This document shows, piece by piece, positions 37,918 through 45,669 of a DNA stretch of 64,000 bases; the stretch's first letter is position 1; each line of letters starts with the position of its first letter. Origin of the DNA: Sphaerothrix gracilis (GTDB lineage Bacteria; Cyanobacteriota; Cyanobacteriia; Phormidesmidales; Phormidesmidaceae); assembly GCF_030405905.1 (NCBI RefSeq), contig NZ_JASATW010000009.1:177780-241779 (forward strand), given 5' to 3'. Both the position numbers and the translations under genes were made by a program. The notes beneath the pieces were generated by a model, which saw only the letters and a program-made list of their open reading frames with translations, was not told the DNA's origin and searched no databases.

Positions 37918-39045
37918 TTAAGATATCCCATTATTCAGCTGAGAATCAGCTTCCTGAATGTCAAATAGTATAGGTGCATTGTAAGAATTGATATTCTCTC
38001 GCTGCTCTTTCCGAAGAATTGTTCTCATTGGCTTTGAAAGATAAGCTTTCTTTTTAAGATCTTTGTCAGAACTTTCAAGAAGTTTGTCGATTATGAGAGA
38101 AGCTTCTCTATCAATCTTCTCAGGCGATTTAGCAAGTTTGGGGGTTTCTGAAAAAAGATTATTAGCATCTCTGTTTTCTACGTAAAGTTTTCCTTTGTTA
38201 GTTGAAGTTTTCAAGTTTTTAAAAGTATTTTTTATTTTTTGAATGTGTAAGTTTGTACAGTATGGACCATCTTTTTGCCTTATGAAATAAGCGCCAGTAT
38301 ATAATACTCCGTATTTCTTATATATCTCGTATTCAACTAAATAAACTAGTTTATGAAGTCCAAAATAGGAAATATTTTGATGCTTCCAAAAAATATACTC
38401 AAGTAAGTCGGCAATCTTGAAACTTACTTCACCGTATACTTTTACTCTTTTCATGCCTAGCGATCTCATCGCGTCAAAAACAAATTTATAGTCTGAGCGT
38501 TGATTCGCAAAACTTCTATGGAGCATTGCTCGTTGGCCAGGATGATAAATCGGGATTAAAATTCTTCCATACCAGTTTTTTTGAGTTCTAACTGATTTTT
38601 TAAGGGTAAGTTTATGGGGCTCAATTAAAGAAAGTGCTTTCAATGCAGTAGCACCCAAAGTCACTACAATCTTTGGATTAATTAAGTCAATTTGTCTTTT
38701 TAGATATTCAGAACAGTTTTCTATTTCCTGCTTATTTGGTGTAGCATTATTACCTTGAGAATTACGAGGATTGCAAAGTACTGCATTGGTTACAAAAATT
38801 TGACTGCGAGATAAGCTTGCAAACTCCAAAAGTTCTTCAAAGTTATGACCTGATTTATCTCCATGAAATGGAATAGTTGTATTATCTGCTCCTAATCTTC
38901 CTGGAGCTTCACCAATAAACATCAGATCGGATGTAACTTTGCCAGAGGAAGGGCCAAGCACCTTTGAGCTATCACACATACGCTCACAGGCGATGCAAGT
39001 ACTGACCTCTCCACATAAATCGTGAAATCTTTCTTCCTTAATCAA
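37918..39045 (-). CDS. uracil-DNA glycosylase (family 4/5-like) fused to a Panacea/SocA-like domain
   Basis: 375 residues. The N-terminal 195 residues are an Fe-S uracil-DNA glycosylase: cluster cysteines C17 and C20 (CIACERMC), C91 (TNAVLCNPRN) and C111 (EIENCSEYL), motif A GEAPG (45-49) followed by a Phe-containing PFHGDKSG loop, and the HPG motif at 168-170 (IYHPGQR). The C-terminal part (about 205-290) reads IADLLEYIFW...FGLHKLVYLVEYEIYKKYG...TGAYFIRQKDGPYC, matching the DUF4065/Panacea (SocA-like) antitoxin fold. The fusion is unusual. It overlaps the TS-like gene by 8 bases. It would remove uracil or a modified base from DNA, with the Panacea part as a regulatory or protein-contact module. 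AT-rich, unlike its flanks. Confidence 0.82.
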   Translation of the reverse strand: MIKEERFHDLCGEVSTCIACERMCDSSKVLGPSSGKVTSDLMFIGEAPGRLGADNTTIPFHGDKSGHNFEELLEFASLSRSQIFVTNAVLCNPRNSQGNNATPNKQEIENCSEYLKRQIDLINPKIVVTLGATALKALSLIEPHKLTLKKSVRTQKNWYGRILIPIYHPGQRAMLHRSFANQRSDYKFVFDAMRSLGMKRVKVYGEVSFKIADLLEYIFWKHQNISYFGLHKLVYLVEYEIYKKYGVLYTGAYFIRQKDGPYCTNLHIQKIKNTFKNLKTSTNKGKLYVENRDANNLFSETPKLAKSPEKIDREASLIIDKLLESSDKDLKKKAYLSKPMRTILRKEQRENINSYNAPILFDIQEADSQLNNGIS

Positions 39046-39742
39046 TTTCTGCCAACTCCTTCAGTTTCAACTTACTTTTTGAGTACGCATGTACTGAATG
39101 GCATATTACTTCACCACAATCTTTGCCGGTACTCAAAGCTACAAAATTTAGTAATTGACCTAGCCCTATCAGATTACCCAATGCCTTGTTAAAGAAATCA
39201 TGGTTCCTGTAAAGCGCAACTAAACTAATTTGTTGTTTACAAGGTTGAATAAACTGAATATATTGCAAACATGGATTACCCAATCGTTTAGATAAAGAAT
39301 CGTACTCAGCAGAAGATATATGAATAGGATTAGTTACTCTAAGCCATCTTGATTCTTGATTAAGAAGGCTGATAACAAGTTCAAGTTGATTTATATTCTT
39401 ATCTCCAAAAGAAATCAATCTTTGAAAATAAGTTCCCCAGTGACTTTTTTTCTTACTCCCAAATCTTGATTTCCTTTCATGAAGCTTTAGATAGTATTTA
39501 TAAAAATTTTGCCTATCTTTTATATCAGAAATTTTACACGGAAATATTGTATTGATAACGTCTGACAAGCTTGCGTCGTTGCTAGGAGCTATAACTCTGG
39601 CGTTATACTTGTCGAGCCAAGCTTTGTTAAAAAGATTCGGATCTTTAACGGTAGTCACTAAGTTAAAAACATCACTTTTAACAACTAGCTTGCATCCCTC
39701 TTTCCAAGCTTCTAGACAATTAGAACCGTGTACTTGATACAT
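39038..39742 (-). CDS. thymidylate-synthase-like protein (ThyA fold)
   Basis: 234 residues, shorter than ThyA (about 264). Key ThyA positions can be aligned by eye: W102 region (SHWGTYFQRL, compare GPVYGRQW), catalytic C158 (GNPCLQYIQF), phosphate-binding R179 and D182 (YRNHDFF), pyrimidine-reading N190 (ALGN, eight residues after the aspartate as in ThyA), and H218/Y220 (HSVHAY). The N-terminal phosphate arginine loop is not obvious. Retained asparagine suggests dUMP rather than dCMP as substrate. In this operon it may be a diverged synthase, hydroxymethylase or nucleotide sensor, not the housekeeping enzyme. Overlaps MazG by 23 bases and UDG by 8. Confidence 0.78.
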   Translation of the reverse strand: MYQVHGSNCLEAWKEGCKLVVKSDVFNLVTTVKDPNLFNKAWLDKYNARVIAPSNDASLSDVINTIFPCKISDIKDRQNFYKYYLKLHERKSRFGSKKKSHWGTYFQRLISFGDKNINQLELVISLLNQESRWLRVTNPIHISSAEYDSLSKRLGNPCLQYIQFIQPCKQQISLVALYRNHDFFNKALGNLIGLGQLLNFVALSTGKDCGEVICHSVHAYSKSKLKLKELAEID

Positions 39743-40643
39743 AATTTTCCGTAGTACCTCTATAGAATATTTTTCTCTCCAGCAAATCTATTTCGACTAC
39801 TCCTCCTCTATTCTGATATAGTTGTCTATATATTTCATAACCTGAAAGTATTGCTAGCTTCCATTCATACATGGTTTTATCTTTCACTTCTAAGTCTGAT
39901 ACTAAGTTTTTTATTGTTAGTAAAACATCTAAATCAATTTCCTTTAGGCTTGCTAGCATATTGTGTCGATTAGCATAATTGAATACATAAAGAGAAATTG
40001 CCTCTTCTGTAATACGGGCACGCGCCCCATCTTCTATTTCATCAATTTGCGCATTGGACTTTCGCTTTATATTCAATAACTGTCTTAATACAGGAGACCA
40101 TCCAAGAATAGCGGCATAAGCAAGATGAAATATGTCGTGAAATCTATACAAATCATTTTTGTATGAGTTATCAGATAGAGTATCTCCTAATTTTTCTCTT
40201 TGCCCATTTTCTCCAATCATAAAGATATCGGCTACATTAGCTTCTTCCTTTATCGTAAAATAAACATTGAATTTTCTGGGAATTTTCTCCTCTTCAGAAC
40301 ATCCTTCATCGTATAAAGTATATTCGCCCTCAGTTACAGTATTTCTGAGCCATCTGTCTTTGTTTTTATCCAGATTTTCCCTGGCAATCTCATTAAGAGA
40401 AAGTTCCCATTTTGAAGCTAAATTAGTCAGATACCAAAGAACATCACCAATTTCTTCTCTCAAGTCTTTAATAAAGTGTTCATAGCTCTCGCCATCTCTG
40501 ATTCTTTTCTTAAAGCAAGTTACCAGTGAACCAAGTTCTCCTATTAATCCTAATATTGGGATCGTTAAAGATGCACCATCATCATCTATGTCTGGGAATT
40601 GATCTGTCAGGCTAGATTGATTTTGATAATCGTCCAACTCCAT
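39720..40643 (-). CDS. MazG-like nucleotide pyrophosphohydrolase with C-terminal domain
   Basis: 307 residues. The MazG-like four-helix core spans about 25-105: GLIGELGSL (first acidic motif; the second acid is Ser39), DLREEIGDVLWYLTNLA with E63, E64 and D67 as metal ligands, and LNEIARENLDKNKDRW. The C-terminal 170 residues contain YRFHDIFHLAYAAILGWSPVLRQLL and DGARARITEEAISLYVFNYA, a conserved extra domain I associate with larger MazG-family proteins. It should hydrolyse a (d)NTP to the monophosphate. First gene of a three-gene operon with TS-like and UDG-Panacea genes; 75 bases downstream of the HNH gene. Confidence 0.8.
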   Translation of the reverse strand: MELDDYQNQSSLTDQFPDIDDDGASLTIPILGLIGELGSLVTCFKKRIRDGESYEHFIKDLREEIGDVLWYLTNLASKWELSLNEIARENLDKNKDRWLRNTVTEGEYTLYDEGCSEEEKIPRKFNVYFTIKEEANVADIFMIGENGQREKLGDTLSDNSYKNDLYRFHDIFHLAYAAILGWSPVLRQLLNIKRKSNAQIDEIEDGARARITEEAISLYVFNYANRHNMLASLKEIDLDVLLTIKNLVSDLEVKDKTMYEWKLAILSGYEIYRQLYQNRGGVVEIDLLERKIFYRGTTENYVSSTRF

Positions 40644-40718
40644 TTTTTAAAGCCTCTATATTGGCTCTTCCTCAAGTTTATGAAATCATTGAGTCTGTAT
40701 TATTTTCCAATAACCGCT

Positions 40719-41678
40719 TTAGTCCTTGTATATATTCCAGCGCTTGCGATGCCACTGTAATCCCTTTAAGCTTGGTACAAACTTTTGTTCACTTGGTAAT
40801 TCGATTGCTTCTTCCATAAATGTTTTTAGCTTTTGGCTTCCTACCGCTGGCTCCTCTATGAATCGATCGCTTGGAATTACAATTCGATAATCATCATCAA
40901 TACCAAACCAACCCCGATCAAAAGCCCAGTGGTGATTTTTACAGAGCGCAATGCCATTCACAAACAAATCATTGTGAAACTCTGAAAACGGCATAATATG
41001 CGCTCCATCCACAATATTTTGCCCATCCCAGCTCACCACCCGCATCTTGCAAAATGCGCAGCGCTGATCATAAAGTCTGACTATATTTTGTCGGAATGCC
41101 GCATTGCGCACGAAAATTCTATCTTCATCCTTAAGATCGTCCGCATTGTAAGTTGCACCGCCGGAGTCAAAAAGCGATTGCTGCACAGCTTCAAACTCAT
41201 CATAACCAAAGCTGTCAGCAATAGTTTTCTCTTCATCCGGAAACCAAACATTAATCAGCACTCCGACTAGCTTCTTTCGAGACTCCGAATCGCGCAAAAG
41301 TTCAAACAGTTCTGAATCTACATACGCATACTTAACCGCAGCGCGTAAGGCAGAAGACGTTCTCAATTTGATGCGAGCTTTGATAGTTGCTTCAAAACCT
41401 GGATTCGGCATTAAATACCAAAACCGATCCCCTGTCAGGTGAAAAAATGGCAGCGCTATATTTGAGCGGTGAGTTTCTGAGCCGAGACGATGCCAGAATT
41501 TCAGAAAATTAGCCGTTAGCTCAGGCGATAAATAGATCTCATTGCGCTGAATTCTGTTGCGTTCAATCAAATCAATGAGCGCCAAAAGTAGAATTGGCTT
41601 GTGAGGTGCAATACCTCTTGCCCTATCTACTCTAAGCTTAGCGAACTTGTCTTGGTAATAAGCTAAATTTTTCTTCAC
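40719..41678 (-). CDS. HNH endonuclease with N-terminal SBD-like domain
   Basis: 319 residues. The N-terminal 100 residues (RGIAPHKPILLLALIDLIE, FHLTGDRFWYLMPNPGF) resemble the sulfur/modified-DNA-binding domain of McrA-type phosphorothioate-dependent restriction enzymes. The C-terminal HNH nuclease has a zinc knuckle C207/C210 (CAFC) and C246/H249-250 (LCKNHH), with H227 in DGAHIMPF as the general base. Probably cuts DNA according to its modification state. It follows a Dnd-associated protein 4 gene by 40 bases and precedes the MazG operon by 75 bases, all on one strand, so co-transcription is plausible. Confidence 0.82.
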   Translation of the reverse strand: MKKNLAYYQDKFAKLRVDRARGIAPHKPILLLALIDLIERNRIQRNEIYLSPELTANFLKFWHRLGSETHRSNIALPFFHLTGDRFWYLMPNPGFEATIKARIKLRTSSALRAAVKYAYVDSELFELLRDSESRKKLVGVLINVWFPDEEKTIADSFGYDEFEAVQQSLFDSGGATYNADDLKDEDRIFVRNAAFRQNIVRLYDQRCAFCKMRVVSWDGQNIVDGAHIMPFSEFHNDLFVNGIALCKNHHWAFDRGWFGIDDDYRIVIPSDRFIEEPAVGSQKLKTFMEEAIELPSEQKFVPSLKGLQWHRKRWNIYKD

Positions 41679-41718
41679 AGAGACTGCTCGTCAAGCTCTT
41701 TTTAAGGAATCGTTAATT

Positions 41719-42171
41719 TTATAAGAATTTTGACAAATCAAAATCATTGTTTTGAATATCACCCTGCTTTGTCAATTTCAGCATCAGCAAGATTTTCTCC
41801 GTGTAGTCAACAACACCATTCAGCTCATGAGCCAGAATTTCTAAGCCGCCATTGACATACTCTTCAAATAATTCAACACGCTGAAGATCATTGCTGTCTT
41901 CATCACTCAGAATTTTAGGATCTTGCGTTTCTGCGATCGCTATAAGTTTGACAATAGACGAATTTTTTAGCTGCTCTTGTAAAACCGCATCCGGATCTTT
42001 TCTTGAAATTTTTCCTACAGGCACACGTCTACTATGTTTATAACCTAAAGTAGCTGAAAATATAACGATATCTGCATAAGTTTGAAATGGCCCGGCTTCA
42101 AACTCTGATGCCTTTAAGCTTTTTACAAGCTCAGCTTTATCTTCTGAAAAGTGTATTCTCGCAAGCGCCAT
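41719..42171 (-). CDS. Dnd system-associated protein 4-like
   Basis: 150 residues. It matches my memory of DNA-phosphorothioation-associated protein 4: DKAELVKSLKASEFEAGPFQTYADIVIFSATLG, then RRVPVGKISRKDPD, LIAIAETQDPKILS and EYVNGGLEILAHELNG. These proteins occur beside dnd restriction or modification genes; their biochemistry is not clear to me. Here the core dndBCDE genes are absent or decayed. A broken second copy lies 28 bases upstream. It likely forms a unit with the HNH nuclease. Confidence 0.8.
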   Translation of the reverse strand: MALARIHFSEDKAELVKSLKASEFEAGPFQTYADIVIFSATLGYKHSRRVPVGKISRKDPDAVLQEQLKNSSIVKLIAIAETQDPKILSDEDSNDLQRVELFEEYVNGGLEILAHELNGVVDYTEKILLMLKLTKQGDIQNNDFDLSKFL

Positions 42172-42199
42172 AGAACTCGGACATCCCCTTTAAATATTC

Positions 42200-42304
42200 T
42201 TAGAACGCATATGTTCTAAATGGCCCATTTACATCACTCCCATCCCTCAGCGCCCTCACCAATTCCGCCTTATCCTTCGCAATCCGAATCCGACTATCCG
42301 CCAT
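42200..42304 (-). pseudogene. truncated second copy of Dnd-associated protein 4
   Basis: 34 codons from an ATG at 42304: MADSRIRIAKDKAELVRALR...NGPFRTYAF then TAA. The pattern DKAELV...GPF-TYA is the same as in the intact gene downstream (DKAELVKSL...GPFQTYAD), so this is the 5' end of a paralogue cut off after residue 33. Confidence 0.72.
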
Positions 42305-42342
42305 GTTTATCTCTGTTGCTCTCCAAGAATTTCAGCTATAGG

Positions 42343-42735
42343 CTACGAGTGTTCTTCAACAACTGTTTGCACTAATGAGTACAAAGCTTTTACCTGCACA
42401 AGGGTCGATTTTCTTTCAATTACAATATCCTCCTCCAACACAACCTGATATCTAAGCTGTACAGCAAAGGCGTTGTATTTTAGAAGTTCCCAGAAAGCAG
42501 TCACGTCACATTGCTGTTGTTCTAAACAGCTCAACAGAACGCCTAAGTCATGGGTGTAGGGATATACCTCACCTAACGCCGCAATCCAGGCTTTGAGACA
42601 TTTTTCGATCGCCTGCTGCACATGAAATCCGAAAATTTCGTCAGCAAATACAGTTTTATCCTGCATCCCTTCCAGTGCTCGCAAGTCCCTCGCCGCTACC
42701 TTTAACAGCAGTTTGGCCTGATCCAGATCGTTCAT
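42343..42735 (-). CDS. HEPN-domain toxin-like protein
   Basis: 130 residues from ATG 42735 (MNDLDQAKLLLKVAARDL). All-helical HEPN pattern: FHVQQAIEKCLKAWIAALGEVYPYTHDLGVLLSCLE, with YTHDL as the conserved loop, then LRYQVVLEEDIVIERKSTLVQVKAL. A strict Rx4-6H RNase motif is not evident, so it may act as the structural partner of a nucleotidyltransferase. The upstream MNT gene overlaps its start, the classic HEPN/MNT toxin-antitoxin arrangement in which the MNT protein modifies the HEPN protein to silence it. Confidence 0.8.
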   Translation of the reverse strand: MNDLDQAKLLLKVAARDLRALEGMQDKTVFADEIFGFHVQQAIEKCLKAWIAALGEVYPYTHDLGVLLSCLEQQQCDVTAFWELLKYNAFAVQLRYQVVLEEDIVIERKSTLVQVKALYSLVQTVVEEHS

Positions 42736-43075
42736 AGAGCACTCGCCCTTCTTCCAAAGCTCGCGTTGTGACATGGTTGCGGCTGTCTCGCCAGATGTCT
42801 ACCTCATCCCGGCTATACAGCACGATATCAGTCGGCACACCAAACTTAGCCAAAGAACGCCAAACCTTGGTCATTTCCATAATGCGGCTATGGCCAGGCC
42901 CAAACGGTTCTGATTGAATGATTAATAAATCAACGTCAGAATGGGAATTGGCTTCCCCTCTAGCCTGAGAGCCAAACAAAATGACTTGCTCAGGTTTAAC
43001 CGCCTGCACAACTGCTGCTGCCATCCTTTGAATCAGATCGTCGGTCACTGTGGTCACTGTGGTCATTTCAGCCAT
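42656..43075 (-). CDS. MNT-type nucleotidyltransferase antitoxin
   Basis: 139 residues from ATG 43075 (MAEMTTVT). The catalytic pattern GSQARGEANSHSDVDLLII (GSx10DxD) and a third acidic strand (VPTDIVLYSRDEVD) are intact. It ends ALEEGRVLYER plus a 22-residue tail that overlaps the HEPN gene by 80 bases. It should transfer an AMP or similar group to the HEPN partner. Its start abuts the 3' end of the decayed DndD-like gene, so this TA module probably inserted or was retained in the eroded Dnd region. Confidence 0.85.
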   Translation of the reverse strand: MAEMTTVTTVTDDLIQRMAAAVVQAVKPEQVILFGSQARGEANSHSDVDLLIIQSEPFGPGHSRIMEMTKVWRSLAKFGVPTDIVLYSRDEVDIWRDSRNHVTTRALEEGRVLYERSGSGQTAVKGSGEGLASTGRDAG

Positions 43076-43886
43076 GCCGAGGCACCTCCACAATCTCCGT
43101 AAACTCAAACTCATCCGGACTTTGCCGAATCAGCGGATACGTATCGCCGCCAATGCGCATCGCATCCGCCTGCACCTCATCCTTCGGCGAATTGTAAACC
43201 AGCACATATTCCCGCCCAATGCGAGGCAGCATTTCCTCCTCTACCTCACCGCGCCACTGAGTCTTACTCGCCATCGCTATGAGCTGATCCGCCAGTGCCG
43301 GCAATAGCTTCGCCACCTGCCGCCGATAAATCTCATCCAAACTGCCAAACGGCGAATCCATCATCAGCGGGAACGTGCTGCTATCAGGCCCCATCACCAG
43401 CTTATCCTAGCTCCACTGGCGAATGTGCTCCACCACGCTGCCAATAAATGACAGGCCCGGAATCTGGTTTTCTCCCGTCGAAGCCCCCACCAGCACCTCT
43501 TGCCCTCCCACCCGTTCCACCAGATTTAGCTCGTACTTGTCACTGATGCGGGGGATATAGGCTTTGAAAGAGATTTCGCTGTATAGATGGCTCAGCGTCT
43601 CCTGAAGCTGCTGGCGAAAGAGGGCGTCTTGATTTTGCTTTAGCTCCTTGAGGCGATCGATCGCCTCTTGAGCCGCCTCTATGCGCTTCAGCGCCAGCTT
43701 TTGCTTACTCTGATTTTGACGGCGATCGCGCACCTGCTTGCGGAGCTGAGTAATTTCGGTGCTGAGTAGGCCAATGCGCTCCTGGTTTGCGCCTTTTTCC
43801 ATAATCAGGCGCTCATTCGCAAAGGTCAGGCTATGCTCTCCATAAAAGGGGTGGAAATTATAGAGTTTCAGGCCCAACAGCTTCAT
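43068..43886 (-). pseudogene. decayed DndD-like SMC-type ATPase
   Basis: Two in-frame pieces. The N-terminal start MKLLGLKLYNFHPFYGEHSLTFA is that of a DndD-like ATPase but jumps directly into a coiled coil (EITQLRKQVRDRRQNQSK), so the Walker A and several hundred residues are deleted. The C-terminal part keeps STGENQIPGLSFIGSVVEHIRQW, then an in-frame TAG at 43407-43409, then DKLVMGPDSSTFPLMMDSPFGSLDEIYRRQV with the ABC-type Walker B. The rest (GREYVLVYNSP...EFEFTEIVEV) is intact. The internal deletion plus stop codon mean it is not functional. Its ATG overlaps the stop of an equally truncated upstream gene. Confidence 0.75.
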
Positions 43887-44020
43887 TGCACCACTTCCTT
43901 CACAATCCGCAGAATATCGGCATTCACAAGCCCGCGATCGTTGCGATCGAGTCGGTCTTTTTCAATTTCTAAAACCTGGTGAATGATTTGCTTTACCTCT
44001 GGCGGAGCCGTGGCGATCGC
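43883..44020 (-). pseudogene. C-terminal remnant of the gene preceding dndD
   Basis: About 43 codons (ATAPPEVKQIIHQVLEIEKDRL...GLVNADILRIVKEVVQ) with good coding character, ending in an ATGA overlap with the DndD-like start, as expected for a dnd operon neighbour (a DndC-position gene by order). The coding character ends at the HIP1 octamer at 44013-44020, beyond which the sequence belongs to an integrase on the other strand. Confidence 0.55.
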
Positions 44021-44293
44021 GCTGCCTGGGTGTTCCCCGGTCAGACAGGCGGACGGATGCATTACCAGAACTTTCAGCGGCGTCACTGGCGGCCCCTGGT
44101 TTTGGAGCTGGCAGAGCAGGGCCGCATCGCTTTCTATTTGAGCCAATATCACTGCCGCCACACCTGGATAACGGGAGCGCTCGCCAGCGGCATGAGTGTG
44201 CAGGATGTCAGCTATCTAGCCCGCGTCAGCACCGCCGTTATCTACCAGCACTACGCAGGCCGCAGCCGTCAGATTATAGTCCCCGAATTCTAA
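44021..44293 (+). pseudogene. C-terminal fragment of a tyrosine recombinase (phage-type integrase)
   Basis: About 90 codons: AWVFPGQTGGRMHYQNF, then the box-II HCRHTWITGALASGMSVQDVS (HxxR) and the nucleophile tyrosine in VIYQHYAG. The catalytic N-terminal arginine box and the DNA-binding domain are missing; upstream sequence is Dnd-derived on the opposite strand. The fragment ends 168 bases from tRNA-Phe, a normal place for the integrase of a tRNA-targeting island. Confidence 0.75.
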
Positions 44294-44461
44294 GGACTAA
44301 ATTTGGCCTAAAAACCCCCAACTGTCACACACCTCAAACCCTGACTTTCTCGTTAAGGCCAAAAGCGCGAATCCCCGGGTTTGCGTTGAGTAGTTGCTTA
44401 CTCTGGCAGCAATTCAAGGGGGAAATAAGTTTAAATTATCGATTCAGTGAGGCTAGAATGA

Positions 44462-44534
<73 letters not shown>

Positions 44535-44672
44535 TAAAAGTGGCTGAAAGCTTGCTCCAGCGCTTAAATAACTTAGCAAACTTTTGGAACCCTTAGCAAC
44601 AAATTTCCCAGGAAAAATTAGATTAGGTGCGATCGCTGAATCTCCCTCGCCATCGCACCTCGCCATTACCAG

Positions 44673-45137
44673 TTAGGGGCAAACCTCATTCGCGGGGCGC
44701 AGGCGAGCTAACTTTAGCAAGAACTCGCCTTCTCCCTGTCCGGCATAGGAGCGCACCCGCACCGTGTAGGTACCCGGTTCCGTAATCCGGGCAAATAGGA
44801 GTGAGTTTGTCGTTCCGTCCGGGCCGTCGTCATTCTCGCCTACCGTCGCGCCATCGGGAGACATCAGAGACACAAGCGTATCGAACTCATTCGAGGTTAC
44901 ATCGATTGCCACCTGATCGCCTGCCTTCAGCTCAATCGTATAATCTCTGGCAAAACCACCAAATCCGGTTGGAATATCCTGGCTAGAGAGACTATCCGTG
45001 ACTTCTTGATTATCCGGCAGGGGAATGGGTGAATAAATTTGGCTTTGGGCGTTTGCTCGGCTTGCAGTTACCCCAATTGTCAGTAGAGCAGCAGGAATCA
45101 GCAGCGTATTTTTTAATGCTTGCGTCAGCAATTTCAT
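44673..45137 (-). CDS. secreted PPC-domain protein
   Basis: 154 residues. A Sec signal peptide (MKLLTQALKNTLLIPAALLTIGVTASRANAQ) is followed by a pre-peptidase C-terminal beta-sandwich: DYTIELKAGDQVAIDVTSNEFDTLVSLMSPDGATV, then NSLLFARITEPGTYTVRVRSYAGQGEGEFLLKL. Such domains occur in exported proteins of cyanobacteria and may aid secretion or binding. No peptidase domain is attached. The related PPC domain in the 29-33 kb ATPase protein has the same order of motifs, but the two proteins are otherwise unrelated. Confidence 0.85.
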   Translation of the reverse strand: MKLLTQALKNTLLIPAALLTIGVTASRANAQSQIYSPIPLPDNQEVTDSLSSQDIPTGFGGFARDYTIELKAGDQVAIDVTSNEFDTLVSLMSPDGATVGENDDGPDGTTNSLLFARITEPGTYTVRVRSYAGQGEGEFLLKLARLRPANEVCP

Positions 45138-45273
45138 GATCAGACTATATGGTTTGCAGAAATGCGAAAAAGGGCAGCTAAGAATAGCTGTGTCATTATG
45201 GCCTAAATTTTCGCGATCGCCGCAATAAACACCAGAGTTTTAAGCTTTTTGGCCCAGTAGATAGGCTAAGCAA

Positions 45274-45495
45274 CTACTCTGGCGGAGCCAAGGGTTTATA
45301 GTAATCGCTGGTCTGAATTTTTTGGCCGCCACCGTCGGGATTTAGGCAGCCCGGCTTCTTGTTGTACTGACAGACCCTGGCCCAGAGTTTAGCGCGATCG
45401 CCCGGTGGCCCAGCGGAGAACATCACGCGATCGCCGCCGATGACACCCGTTAAAATTTTGACGCCGCAAACCGGGCAGGTTTTCATTTCTGGCAT
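45274..45495 (-). CDS. small zinc-ribbon-like protein, 73 aa
   Basis: The N-terminus has CPVC (residues 7-10) and two more cysteines (VCQYNKKPGCLNP), giving a plausible four-cysteine zinc site. The rest is polar and ends DYYKPLAPPE. Conserved small cyanobacterial proteins look like this, but I cannot assign a function. It starts at ATG 45495 and stands alone between two unrelated genes. Confidence 0.65.
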   Translation of the reverse strand: MPEMKTCPVCGVKILTGVIGGDRVMFSAGPPGDRAKLWARVCQYNKKPGCLNPDGGGQKIQTSDYYKPLAPPE

Positions 45496-45669
45496 AGACT
45501 TTGATTAAGCTGTAGGGCTTACCATAATCAATGTGGGACATTATAGAGGGCCGCAGAACCGAGCTTTATCGCTTTGCAAAAATGCTTAGCAACCCCCCGT
45601 TGGCTCTGCGGGTTGTCGGATGCCCCCTAAACCTCGGAAGATGAGGTGGCATAAAGTTGATTCAAGCCC

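Noticed and set aside
39038..39742. Calling the TS-like gene the cell's main thymidylate synthase
   Set aside because: It is shorter than ThyA, AT-rich, and overlaps UDG and MazG genes within a defence island; its role is left open.
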